From Hsuehochloa calcarea (taxonomy: Eukaryota > Streptophyta > Magnoliopsida > Poales > Poaceae): DNA of 64,000 bases. Below the pieces are notes generated by a model. That model was not told where the DNA came from. It saw only the letters and a program-made list of their open reading frames with translations, and did no database searches. Position numbers and translations under genes: made by a program. The stretch lies in NCBI GenBank assembly GCA_036346395.1, contig CM070606.1, positions 21,872,915 through 21,936,914 on the forward strand, in the 5' to 3' direction. Positions 22,553 to 33,705 of this stretch are shown one piece after another; the stretch's first letter is position 1, and each line of letters starts with the position of its first letter.

Positions 22553-23917
22553 GTGGACTCCGGAGCGAAGAGGACAAGAAGGGAAGGCCAAGGACTTCAC
22601 CAAGATGTGCTTCATGGTCGACAATCGACGACATTGATGATAATGAGGTATCTCTCTTATGATGAGCTTTACGCTAGATATCATTCCATATATGAGCAAC
22701 TGCTTAGTCAAGATGAAGTGCTAGAATTTGTCATGACTAAAAATAAGAAACTAGAGTCAAAAATTGATAAACTGAAACTAGAATTTGCAAATGTTAAGAC
22801 TCTTGAACCTGATGAATGTTTATCTTGTCATGTTATGCATTCAGAAATTACCAATTTACAATCTGCTCATAATTTTGCTTTACAACAACTTGAAAATGCT
22901 AGAACCGAGCTAATTGAAATTAAATCTGCTCCTTGTGAAAAATGCTTAGAGTCTAGCAAGTTGATTGCTTCTGATGTGATTGATTCTAGCCCTTGCACTT
23001 CATGCTTAGAAAAAGAACGTGAAATCAAAGATATCTTAGAAGCTGCTAGAGTCAAATATGCTAAGCTTAAGGACAATATTAAAAATACTACTTGTGCTTC
23101 TTGTTCCACTCTTAAGCTTGAAATTGCTTTGTATAAGGAGAAATCTATGGATAAAACTTGTGATGCTTGTGTTAACTTGAGAAAAGAAAATACTTACCTT
23201 CATGATACATTAGAGAAATTTTCTAAAGGTAAGAAACAATTAAACATGATTCTTGACAAGTCTAAAACTCCTTATAAGAAGCAAGGTTTAGGATTCAATT
23301 CTTTTCAAGACAATTCCAACCCAAAAGTCATTCAAGTCTTGGAAAAATGTTTAATTGAATTCAAAACCCAACTCGCAAAAATATCTTTTAAATCTGCGTT
23401 TTGCCCAACCTTGTATTAATTCAAATGGTGCTTCTTCTAGTGGTACCAAGTACCATTGCACTTATTGCAAGAAAGGTGGGCATTTGATTGAATTCTGTTG
23501 GCGTAGGTTGAAAAATGATAGGAAAAATCTTGATAGAATTTCATTCAGGCAACCTAGAGCTTTTATGAGACATGGTAACACTGAAAAGAATAAACCTGGA
23601 TTAGGATTTTTCTCACATGCTAATCATCATGTTTCTACATATCCTAATTCTCATGTTCTTCAGTCGCCAGATAACACGCCGGTGGTCACCGATCGACCGA
23701 TTTGGTCACGGCCCGATCACAAAGACAACGCCGGCCGATCACCAACAGCTTTAATTCCCATGTTAATTTAAACATTGCTCATAACAGAATTTTAGATAAA
23801 ATCAAGGATAGTACTTCTGGTTTGTATACTCCTTTCAGACGTGTGTCTCAGTACTGGGTTCCCAAGTCCTGTTTAACTAACCCCAGTATCGAGACACATC
23901 GTTCTTCTGTGCCTTGA
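22553..23917 (+). pseudogene. Copia gag C-terminal extension (coiled coil, second knuckle)
   Basis: An open frame to 23419 holds YDELYARYHSIYEQLLSQDE, long charged heptads with regularly spaced Cys pairs (CLSCH, CEKC, CTSC, CASC, CDAC), FSKGKKQLNMILDKSK and GLGFNSFQD. A frameshift near 23395 moves to the frame with CTYCKKGGHLIEFC (about 23458-23500) and, after another shift, QYWVPKSCLTNPS at about 23850-23890, the typical end of Gag before protease. Between them (about 23665-23750) lies an inserted-looking segment of palindrome-type GC-rich sequence unlike its AT-rich surroundings. Confidence 0.75.
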
Positions 23918-23952
23918 TTTTTCAGGATTGACGCGGAAAGAGGAAGGGCACG

Positions 23953-24240
23953 TGCTTTGTCAACTCCAACTGTTCACGTCATATTGCCGGAGACTCAAGA
24001 TGGTTCACCTCCTTCACGCGGTCGACAGGTTTCAAGCATCTCCGAGAACTTCCCATCGCCAGGCCGTTAAGCTCTTATTCAGGTACTTACACTCTACTCT
24101 CTTTGTATGGCATTTGATATTCCTGTTCTTTATCCTTGTCCATTCGGGGGTTTTTCTTATTCTGATTGTGCGGGCTGTCGGCTAGATAGGAAGAGTACCT
24201 CAGGCGCTTGTCACCCACTAGGCACTTCTCTTGTCGTTTG
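23953..24240 (+). pseudogene. Collapsed pol: protease start fused to RT end and RNase H
   Basis: At 23953-24024 one frame reads CFVNSNCSRHIAGDSRWFTS, the start of the copia protease. The catalytic D-S-G has become N-S-N, so the aspartate is gone. At about 24027-24090 another frame reads RFQASPRTSHRQAVKLLFRYL, which in intact copia elements is the end of the RT region just before RNase H. At about 24150-24235 RNase H follows: SYSDCAGCRLDRKSTSGACH and PLGTSLVV. The rest of protease, all of integrase and nearly all of RT are absent, so one large deletion joined two pol ends near 24024-24030. No part can be active. Confidence 0.8.
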
Positions 24241-26093
24241 TTTTTATCCTCACCAAATCTTTAGACCCAACTAGGTTTGCCACCTTGAGAAGCGAGTTAG
24301 GGGTAATTTATCCCTATGGGTTGGTTTGAGGGGGAGTTTGATCTTTTCTGATCTTTCCTTGTTCTTTTGATCTTTTATTGTTCTTTTTCTGAACTTAGTG
24401 ATCTTTTTGAACTTTTTAGGTTTTTAGGCTTTTTAATTGCATCTCATTGTGTCATATTGCATTCATATGAAAAATACAACAAGTGGTATGAAAAATCCAA
24501 AAAGATGATTGTAATATAAGTCTTTCTTGCTTATCTTTTAAAATTGATGAAGCTTTGCCTATTACCCTTTGGAGCTTTTGTATTTCAATTCTTGCTCAAT
24601 GTCATGTCTAGTTCTTTGACTTGCTAGAATTATCATGCTTTAACATGTGTAGCTAAGTCTTTGCTATATGAGCTAGAACCTTAAAACAACTCGAACTAAG
24701 AAATTGCAATTTGTGGATGTTTTAGCGAGTTGCGCAATTAGTGCTCCTCTTGTGACATTGGCCCCGCTGTAATTGCTTTGTTAGCTCTTTGATCTAGAAT
24801 TGACCATTACTTGAGCTTTTGTGTTCTTGAGATTCTAAACCGCTCATGTGAAAAATGAAAATCAAGATTGTCTTATGCTTAAATTGTGCCAAACTATTCT
24901 TACGAGACCGCTTGTCAAATGACATGAACTTGGAGATAGTTTGATGAACCGACGATCTCATGGGGACCGCTTGTCGAAATGACATGAACCTCAAGATTTG
25001 TCGCCTACGTAGAAGCTTAGAAAGAGTTTGTGGATGGCTCCTAGTCCGTGATCTTCTTTACTAAGATATACCTTTAATCAACTTCGGTCAAGCTTAGGAT
25101 GAGTTTGTGGATGGCTCCTAGTCCGGATCTTGTCACTAAGTTAGATCATTAGTCAACTTCAATATTCAATGCAAATGAGAAAAATGTTGACAAATGGGCG
25201 TTTACAAAATATTAAGCAAAATGATTCAATACGGGACTTGATTGACTCTTAATGCGGTCTTTGTTAGATTTTTTATCTCACTTTGACATTTTGACATGAC
25301 CAATTTCACTTTAGGATCCCTGTTGATGAACTTGCCGAATTTGAAGCGTTGCTTAAATTGATCAAATCTACTGCTTTACTTTTGAGCCTTTGTGCTTAGC
25401 TTTGATATATATGTCTTACCATGATCTTGCTAGCGCTGTCAGGCTTGATATGTTGTTTGTGCAATATTAGAGATACTAGCTTGTTCTTTTGGGTAATCTC
25501 CAAAGCTTCTTGTAATCAAAAATTGAAAAATACAAAAATGAAGCCACTCCATTGCACTTCATGCATACTCTTCTTTATGCTTCTTTTGTTTCTGCTTCTT
25601 CCTTTATTCTATATTTGTTATCTCTGGATGAGAGGAAGGCGTGATTCCTTGATGAATCCATTGTCAAAGGGGGAGAAGATGTGTTAAATGAGAAGATAAG
25701 ATGTGTTAATGAGAAGATATTTCTTTGTTGGGGGAGAAGTTTATACAAAGGGGAGAAACTGAAAATTGAAATTTTTTTTTGAAATTTGAGGATCATAGTG
25801 AGGGGGAGTTCTTGAGTTGCATTCTTTTATCCTCACAATGATCATAGGTCAATTGAACAATTGTTCTTTCATATGGACCTTATGTAAGAATTTTGACCCT
25901 TTTCTGGAAATCAAAGTTTTTATGCTTTCTTTTGCCTTGTCTCACATGCCTATACTATTCTGATGCCAGCTTGGTCATTTACATTGCTTTTTCTTGCTTA
26001 TGGACCAAGTTGTGCCTTTGTGCGAAAACTACGAGTAAACTCGTTTTCAAACCTCTTACTTACATTTTCTGGATAATTGCCAATGTGTTCATC
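24241..26093 (+). other. Non-coding interval with repeated polypurine tracts
   Basis: AT-rich, no coding motif. G-rich purine tracts recur: TTTGAGGGGGAG near 24325, CAAAGGGGGAGAAG near 25667, TTGGGGGAGAAG near 25728, CAAAGGGGAGAAAC near 25747, GTGAGGGGGAG near 25799. The tract at 26094 is the last. Multiple PPTs are a described Sirevirus feature. A local repeat GTTTGTGGATGGCTCCTAGT occurs twice (about 25028 and 25102). Confidence 0.65.
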
Positions 26094-26104
26094 AAGGGGG
26101 AGAT
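26094..26104 (+). promoter_or_regulatory. Polypurine tract
   Basis: AAGGGGGAGAT directly before the 3' LTR start TGTGGATATCATG; identical to the tract at the outer element's 3' LTR. Confidence 0.85.
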
Positions 26105-27915
26105 TGTGGATATCATGGGGATATGTTCCAGATCTCAGGATGATGTGATAATTGGCAATGGTGTTTACGGTTTGTCGTTTCACGTGTTTTCGACAAAGCT
26201 ACATGCATTCTGGACAGGGGCGGTCCGACCGGTCCTAGCACGGCGGTCCGACTGGTCCCAAATCGGTCGGACCGGCCATGTGGGGCGGTCGGACCGATGG
26301 TGACCTAAAAGTGGTCAAAACGAGCTAAGCCAAAAATATGTGTTGTAGGCAAGTGAGGGGATCCCAATGCACTTGGTCTCATGATTTTTGGAGTCTCCAG
26401 TAAGAAGTTCTATTGGTTTAAAGTTTCCAGTAGGTTTCGGATTTTCAGGGGTTGAAATTGACTAAGTCCACAGTGGCGGTCCGACCGCTCACGAGGAGCG
26501 GTCCGACCGGCGGAGAGGCGATCCGACCGCTCATAGGAGCGGCCGGACCAGATTGACTTGAACGCTGGCCAACCGTGGCGATGTTGATTTGTTAGGTCAA
26601 AGTCATTGGTATCGTGGCATATGGTTTGCATGATGCATGTTTTGACTAACATGGGTCAAGTTGTGAAGAACTTGTTCCCGAATTCGTGTTTGCTTGTCTA
26701 TGGTTGTGCAGGTTGCTTGGTCGTCAACGACGGTCAACGCGAGGAGGATCGGGACTAGACTTGGAGAGTTGAGGTCCGAACGATCGACGATGCGGGTGAG
26801 GTCAATGACTCAAGCGTGACACAAGATGGACAAGGGTGACCTATTGGCAAATCCATGGCGCATGGTGAAGCGGTTTAAGTCAAAAGGTTAAAGACGGCGC
26901 TTTGCGGCGTGTGCGTGTGTGACCCGCTTGTTAGTGGGCCTTAACGGAGCCCAATGGAGTCAAACCCTAGGAGTCTAGGCCTCCACTATAAATAGGGGGA
27001 GGTGGTGGCTGCACCATCTAGCTCTTTTCTCTCTCGCCTCTTTTTGTTGAGAAACCCTAATTGGCTTAGGGGAGTTGAGGTGGAGGCTAGGGCTCTTTAT
27101 GGTTTGAGGTGAATTTCGTGATCTTGGATTGACCATCGATCCATGATGGCGTGGGTGTAATCCAAATGACGATCACGTTCTTAATCTATACAAGGTTTGC
27201 TTGAGATAAGTCTCTTTTCGTTCTTGCTTTCGATTTCGTGATTTTAGGGCTTTCTTTGATCCGCGAGTTTATGATTAATTCTTTCACGTGAATTAGCTTG
27301 CTGTGATATGTGTGAATCTATCTAGCATCATCTTGATCATCAATCTCTCACGAACAAGCTTTAGGATCAAGTTTTCGTTCTTGCCCGGTTTTAGACCTTC
27401 TGTTAATCAATTGGCAATTGCTCAGGATCTATCTAAGAATTATCATAATATTCGATTGGAATAGGTCCTCAATAGCATATAGAAGGTGTGTGCAAAGTTT
27501 CATAAAGATTGGAGTTGAGAATCAAAAGTTTCACCTAATTGCAACTTCGCTGGATGATTTTATCTTGCTGCGGATCGGTTCGAGTCGGCCGGTCGATCAT
27601 TTGTCATCACCGGTCCGACACGATTTTGAGCGGTCCGACCGCCAAAGACAATAATGGTCGATCGCCTCCAATCGGTCCAACCGATTGGGTCCAGAGGTCG
27701 GACCGCCCGTGCTTTGAGTTTTTGCAATCTTAGTTGATTTTGTGTTTTTGCTTAGGGGGTTTAATTGGATTCAATACTAGTCTTCCGCTGTACTGGTATA
27801 TTGATCTTCATAGCTTCATCATAGCTATTGGAGTGAAATTGTGTTGAATTCATAATTTGAGAAAAAGTGAGCGTGCTCCTATTCACCCCCCTCTAGTCGC
27901 CTTTTCAGTCCAACA
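26105..27915 (+). repeat. 3' LTR of the nested element
   Basis: 1811 bp, the pair of 19693-21503. Hairpin at 26653-26679, TATA box at 26987-26994; ends CAGTCCAACA followed by the duplication TGTTT. Confidence 0.92.
26987..26994 (+). promoter_or_regulatory. TATA box in LTR
   Basis: TATAAATA in the 3' LTR, equivalent to 20583-20590. In this position it could drive read-out into flanking DNA. Confidence 0.55.
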
Positions 27916-27920
27916 TGTTT

Positions 27921-28607
27921 ATACTTGGTCTCTTGACCTATTTTATCTTGCTTTGATGTGTGGGAATACTCCTAGAATCATCTAGATCATCAACCCCCCA
28001 CAAACAAGTTTTGAATCAAGATTTTCAGATTTCTAGGGTTTGTGCACTTCTTTGGTAAAATCGTCAGAGATCGTTTCTGTGAAGTGGATCTGGAGGATCG
28101 TCGCTAGAAATAGGTCTCTAATATCCTTAGGGAGGTTTGCTCCAAATTTGGTCAAGTTTCATTGGTTGAATCAAAAGTTGGACCAAATTTCGTTTTGTAT
28201 TTGGGCTTGGCATTTCGGTTCTGGACTAAATCGGTCTGACCGATTTTGCAACGGCGGTCAGACCGCCCGCCTTTGAGACCACCCGGTTGTGGCGTCGAAC
28301 CGATTTCTAACGGTCCAACCGCCAGTTAGTAGCCGGTCCGACCGCTCGTCAAACGTTGGTCCGACCGCTTGATCTGACACCAATGGCCGACCGCCAAAGC
28401 CTGCACTGCACCAATGAGATCATTTCTCCACATTTGTGTATTGTGGTTTAAAGGGGGTAATTGAATTCAGCACAAGGCTTTCTCTGTGCGTGTACTGATC
28501 TTCTTAGCTCTCATAGCTAAAGGAGTAAAGTTCGTGTTGAATTTGATTAAGGCGAGAAATTTGAGAAAGCGCCTATTCACCCCCCTAGTCGCCTTTACGG
28601 TCCTACA
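27921..28607 (+). repeat. 3' LTR of the outer element, second part
   Basis: Continues the LTR interrupted at 19692 (ATACTTGGTCTCTTGACC...) and ends TTACGGTCCTACA, followed by the target duplication ACCTA at 28608-28612. Homologous to 11824-12492. Confidence 0.9.
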
Positions 28608-28612
28608 ACCTA

Positions 28613-28880
28613 GAATGCGGAGCTGTATGACTATAGAATGGTGGGCCATTTCATTGTCCATCCGACCTAGAAGCAACTCATCTGGGCCGTGGACATCGCT
28701 AGGCTGAAGGGAAAAGTTGGCCATCGTCAGTGCATGTAGATAAGGAATGACATAGACGAAGCAGAAGTGGGGCGTCGCACGGAGAAGTGCTCAATTTGAA
28801 GGGAGTCCAGGCATACCTACAAGAAATACCCTACGAGAAGTGCATGAGATGAAGGAAAGGTTGGCAGTCCGAACGACAAC
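28613..28880 (+). pseudogene. Mutator-like transposase, 3' part
   Basis: Continues the MULE protein interrupted at 10606. The sequence upstream ends in a YFTKED-like block. Here NAELYDYRMVGHFIVHP and KQLIWAVDIARLKGKVGH follow, then a decayed C-terminal zinc knuckle around RTEKCS and GHTYKKYPTR (28775-28840), where MULEs normally have C-x2-C-x4-H-x4-C. The two halves belong together by family order and by the matching TSD at the break. Confidence 0.8.
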
Positions 28881-28889
28881 CACTATAAC

Positions 28890-29155
28890 AGTTTGTCTTC
28901 TCGAAATATGTTGTGCTGAATGTTTTGTATTATTATTGTAATTTGTTAAAAAAAAACTATGTGATGATGTTTTGCTAGAATGTGTTGTAACAACATTGTG
29001 ATTTTTGAAAAATATGTGACGACGTCTTGCTAAAATGTGTTTAACATCATTGTGATTTATCAAAAAACTATGTGATGACATGCTAGAAAGTTATGTAACA
29101 TCTTTGTGATTTATCGAAAAACTATGTGATGATGTTTTGTTTTAAAATGTTGTGC
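28890..29155. repeat. Degenerate tandem repeat, unit about 55-60 bp
   Basis: Four to five imperfect copies built on the words AACTATGTGATGATGTTTTGCTAGAATGT-like and TTGTGATTTATC, just downstream of the MULE coding end. Copies differ by small deletions. It could be part of the MULE's 3' non-coding region. Confidence 0.65.
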
Positions 29156-30204
29156 TAATATTGTTTATCTTATTACTGTCTAATTATGTTTCTTATTATA
29201 TCGTGCGTCCAATTATAATATGTAACTTACTTTCTTCTTGAAATCACCACCATTGTCTGTCGACGGCGTTGTTGGTGGTTGTAGTTTAGTTGGTGGGTGT
29301 TATGCGACGGTTCGGACGCTGGAATAATGGTTCAAAATTAAATAAAACAATACTCAATATTTATCCTCAATTTTGCAAACAAAATAAAATAAAGAAAATT
29401 TCAACCTCCTGCCGCTAATTGAACTACTGATAGGCCGCCTCTTGTAGGTTGTTGAAGTGGCGACAGACTGTCACTAATTCAACTCGCGACAGGGACAGGA
29501 GGCCTGTCGCCGGTTCAAGTGGCGGAAGTAGGCTAGGACTGCCAAAAAAAAACGACTATTTAATTTTGTCTATTTTTAAAAATTAATATATTATCTTATC
29601 TTAACTAATAAAAGTATGAGTTTACTCCCGCACAGCGGGAGGATCATCACACCCCTACGTACGTAAAAAAATCATCGAAATCCTCATGTGCACTAGGAAA
29701 ACTGTGTTAGCCACGACACGTCCCTAACGTGGCCACCAGAGATAAAAAAACCGGCCGGTAACGCGCGGTTATCGGCGATTTGCCATCGGTTTCATGGCCC
29801 CGAAGGATCGGAAAAACCTACTAAAAAATTTTTTGGCTCATTTTGATGTGTCGCTTTCTCCCATGTGGGCAAAGCCCCTCATCCCTTTTGCTCACTTATT
29901 GCTAGTAGTTGACCCCACCCACTACCATTTGTTTATTTGCTCACTTATTGCCTCCTCTTGGCCTCTTCCTCCCTCTCATTCTCCATTTCCAAAGAGCATC
30001 TCTTCCTCTCATTCTCCATTAGCTCAAGCAAGCACTAAGTCACCCATCACAAGCAAGCACAAGGGCAAGCACAAGGAAGCGAGCAAAGAAAGACAAGCAC
30101 AAGCAAGCAGTCCGAAAGTTTTTCTACTTGTCGAGTTTTTGAGTTCATTGTTTGTAGGGAGTAAGGACTAAGTAGAGATTGTAGTGTAGAAAACCATCTT
30201 GAAT

Positions 30205-30282
30205 GCATTTGTGGAGGGTTGCACATTTGGATTACTAGTGGTTAGCATTTGTGGAGGGTTGCACATTTGGATTACTAGTGGT
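30205..30282. repeat. Tandem duplication, 40-bp unit, two copies
   Basis: Copies at 30205-30242 and 30245-30282 (GCATTTGTGGAGGGTTGCAC...TACTAGTGGT) are identical over 38 bp. A second short duplication, TCGGTGTATGCAAGAC, follows at about 30311 and 30358. Both lie in the 5' non-coding part of the hAT element. Confidence 0.8.
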
Positions 30283-30513
30283 CATGTGAAAGGCTATAGC
30301 ATGTCATATGTGTCGGTGTATGCAAGACCACATAATGTTGTCCATGCATGTTGTGTATCGGTGTATGCAAGACTACTGTAATGCTATCCATTCACAAAAC
30401 AACATATATGCCTTCAGTAACCTGCATAGCATATATCCATGTACGGAAGATGAAATCACTTGTCAATATGATCCATGACTAACAATTTTCATCCTGTCTG
30501 GATTATTGTAGGT

Positions 30514-33500
30514 GATGACTTCTAAATCCATCAATGTTTGGGACCATGGAGAAAGACTAGGAGGTGCTGGTTGGAAGTGCAGATATTGCAATCTAACAAA
30601 ATCAAAGTGAGGTGTCACTCACTTAAAACAACATCTTGCCGGGAGACACGGAGATGTTGTTGCTTGCAATGGGGTTCCAGCGGAAGTCCGAAGGCTCATG
30701 CTGGCAAGTCTTGAAGAAGCGAAGGCAAGAAAGAAATCTCTTCAAGATGAACGACTGCGAATGGAGGAAGCCGCAAGAGAGCCTGTAGCTCGTGGTCCAT
30801 CATATGAAGATGCATTTGATGATAACGAGGAAATGCAAATGGAATGGGCTCGTCGGGAGTCGATAGAGTTACATCAGATGCAACAAAGAGCTAGAGCCAG
30901 GGGTGCGACGTTTGAACATGGTGGTGGTAGTGGAAGTGGTACGGGAAGTGGGAGTGGAAAGGGAAGTGGAAGTGGCAGAGGTAGTGGTACAGGAAGCAAT
31001 GCTTTTTCAAGGATGTTTGGCAGGTCACAGTCCATGAGAGTTGATCCTGATATTTTGCGCAGTCGGGCACCCGTCCAACCCCGCATTGATACAACACTTC
31101 GCGGAGAAGCAAAGTCAAAACTTGGGAAAATTTGGTCAAAGTGGTTCCATAGTAATGACATTGCTGGAGTTAAGGCTGAGTGTCCTTATTTTCGTGCCGC
31201 CATCAAAGAGACACAAGAACTTGGCCAAGGGGTTCCGTCACCAAGAGGGCATGAAATCGATGGGACATATCTTGATGCCAACGAACAAGAGGTCAAGGAG
31301 TACGATCACAGTTCAAAGAAGACTGGATATATATGGAGTCTCTATTATGTGTGATTCTTGGACCGGGCCTACACAAATGAGTATCGTTAACTTCATGTTG
31401 TAATTGCAATGGAAGAATGTTTTTCCATAAGTCGTTGAATGCAATCGTGACATACAAAATGTTGACTTTTTGTATCGTGAGATTCGTAGAGTTGTGGAAG
31501 AAGTTGGAGTTAAACATGTCATGCAGATTGACCGACAATGGTGCGAACTATAAGAAAGCATGCCAACTGTAATTGAAGAGTACCCAACTTTAGTCTGGCG
31601 ACCATGTGCAACGCGACACCGTCAACCTCATGTTGAAGGATATTGGTCGGCTTCGAGGAGGTTGATGCGCTTGTCAAGGCGGCTAAGAGGATTTGTTTGC
31701 CTTATACAACCACAATCGCCTCCATAATGAAATGCGCCAACAAATTGAGGGAGATAGTTCGTCCAAACGCCACAAGGTTTGGAACCACATTCATTTTCTT
31801 GAAAAGTTTTAGGGATAGAAAAGCAAAGTTCACGAAGTGGATGGTGTCGATGTATGGAGCTCCAACCATTTGAGCACGAATCGAGGAAGGAGAATATATG
31901 TATTCTCGCTTCACAAGTAGACAATGGTGGTCCAAGATGGATTGGGTCATAAAATTGGTAGAACCAATTTACCGACTACTCGATATGTCGACCAACGTAA
32001 ACTCGCAATAAAGAAGGATGGTTGAAAAGACGTCACGAACTCAATTTCAACTTCAAGACGTCGAAGAAGATGATGCCACTTATTGTCGTGTCATAAAGAT
32101 TGTTAATAGGAGAATTGCAATGATGAAGGACCGCACGCACATAGTTCCGTGCAAGTTCATAGTTTCCTAAATCAAAATAAATATCACATATTTGTTGTAT
32201 TTTTTCTAACTCTCTAAGTGTGTTTGTTTGCACAAAGATCGTTCTTTGAACCCGCACCGCTTCTATAATGTGGGAAGAATCCACCCTCGCCGCTTCCTCG
32301 ACATTGGCGATTCAAAGACTAGCCGATACACCGATGACGCAGCAGCTCTAGGCGAGCTAGAACAATACCGTGAATCGATTTAGGTTTATTTGCTTCCAAT
32401 GAGGCTCACATGAGTGCTAGTCGTCATTCTGCAGTAGGTTGTTATGACCATACATATACATGGAAAATGACCCATCACTATTAGTTTAACACAAATTTTA
32501 TGTTACTTGTAGCTACATGGTGGATGACGCTTGGAGCGCAGACACCGACATTAACAAAATATGCCTTATGGATTGTCTCGCAATGTGTTTCGTCCAAAGG
32601 ATGTGAACGAAATTGGAGCACATTTGCATTGGTACATACACAATTGAGGAACCGTCTTGGATACAAGAAACTACATAAACTCGTGTATGTCCACTACAAC
32701 TGAGGCTCCGCTTGCAAGAGCATGAGACTAGAAATGAAGATAGGGATGTAGATCCTTTTGGCGATCTAATCAATGCCACTCTGTACGACAGAGAGAACCC
32801 AATCCACGAGTGGCTTGATAGCTCCATGATACAATCAGAGCCCCTACTAGACGAGGAAGGTGAGTCCCCCATGCCATCTACAGCTTGTAGTTGATGCTAT
32901 CCCCAAAGGAATTGAATAAAGCACTAGATGATGAACCATTGAAGCAAAGGTGGGCAAAGAAAATATTGGCAAGAGTCATCTTGGGAAAAGGAAATATTGT
33001 AGCCAACCAACTGAAAAATTGGCTGAAGACTTTGCCTCACTTACACAAACAGGGAAACAAGTGCCTGACAGGAAGAAGAAAAAGACCATTGAGGAGGATA
33101 TTGTGGCAAGCGACGAAGAAACAAAGTCCGCCATCCGATGAAGTCCAGCATCAAGAGTCCGTGATAGTAGCTCTCCGTCGTCCGATGATGGTGCCGATGG
33201 TGGATCGCCATGATGCAGGCAAGACCAACCATTGGAATTCACATGCGAGCAAAACTTCACGCATGCTACTCGTGATGAAGACCACGGTTCTCATGCTTCA
33301 AAACAATATCATAAGACCTACACGAGGGTAAGGGTCGCCAAAAGATCAATCTCACCACATGACTCTTCTTCCTATGAATCACATGCTAGCTCAAGATCCA
33401 CTCGGACTTATGGACGCCGAGATGTCAATCTATTGCCTTCGGAGATGATTCTCATTTGTCTGACGCCTCTTCCGATCCTAGTTTCCATTACGGCCTTGTG

Positions 33501-33705
33501 TCCTTCAATACCAATGCCGAACGCTTACTGCTGGGTCGAACCCACATATTACCAACAACTTTACAATCATTGGTTACAATATGCACACGAAACACACACT
33601 TGGGATCAATACAAGGCTCACCTAGCACAATTTGAAGGACTTATACTCTATGATAACAACGACTACATTGCACAACCTTCGCGTTTCGACAATGTATTGG
33701 TATGA
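30514..33705 (+). pseudogene. hAT transposase (BED finger, DUF659, hAT C-terminal dimerisation)
   Basis: Start ATG at 30514, right after an intron-like acceptor TTATTGTAG. The BED zinc finger reads CRYCNLTKSK-stop-GVTHLKQHLAGRHGD; a TGA at 30608-30610 interrupts it between its Cys pair and His pair. The frame then stays open to 31354 with a charged helix, a Gly/Ser-rich linker (30915-30995), and the conserved block KLGKIWSKWFHSNDIAG with ECPYFRAAI. DUF659-type sequence continues in pieces (ADALVKAAKRICLP-like, NATRFGTTFIFLKSFRDRK at 31740-31810). The hAT dimerisation motif is at 32515-32700: WWMTLGAQTPTLTKYALWIV and SSKGCERNWSTFALVHTQ. An acidic tail and a Ser/Tyr-rich extension end near 33705. 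Frameshifts between blocks make it inactive unless some are introns. Confidence 0.83.

Larger units (their letters stand above)
19693..27915 (+). mobile_element. Nested Sirevirus-like copia element with deleted pol
   Basis: 8223 bp, with two LTRs of 1811 bp each (19693-21503 and 26105-27915) and the 5-bp target duplication TGTTT at 19688-19692 and 27916-27920. Primer site 21504-21518; PPT 26094-26104. The internal region encodes a broken gag and a pol scar in which the protease start is joined to the end of RT and the RNase H start. It inserted into the 3' LTR of the outer element, so it is younger. It belongs to the same family as the minus-strand element at 3622-8242. Confidence 0.92.
10612..28607 (+). 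mobile_element. Sirevirus-like copia element carrying two later insertions
   Basis: 5' LTR at 10612-12492, primer site 12493-12507, gag, PPT 18475-18489 and a 3' LTR in two parts (18490-19692 and 27921-28607). The 5-bp target duplication ACCTA is present at 10607-10611 and 28608-28612. Without the nested pieces (solo LTR 12782-14634 and element 19693-27915) it is about 7.9 kb. It encodes a long Gag only: no protease, integrase, RT or RNase H motif was found between 17099 and 18474. It inserted into the MULE pseudogene. A non-autonomous, gag-only copia element mobilised by a related autonomous one is the simplest reading. Confidence 0.9.

Noticed and set aside
30698..31354. 218-residue Gly/Ser-rich frame as a stand-alone gene
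   Set aside because: It is the middle of the hAT transposase: the BED finger lies upstream and the hAT dimerisation domain downstream within one TSD-bounded element.
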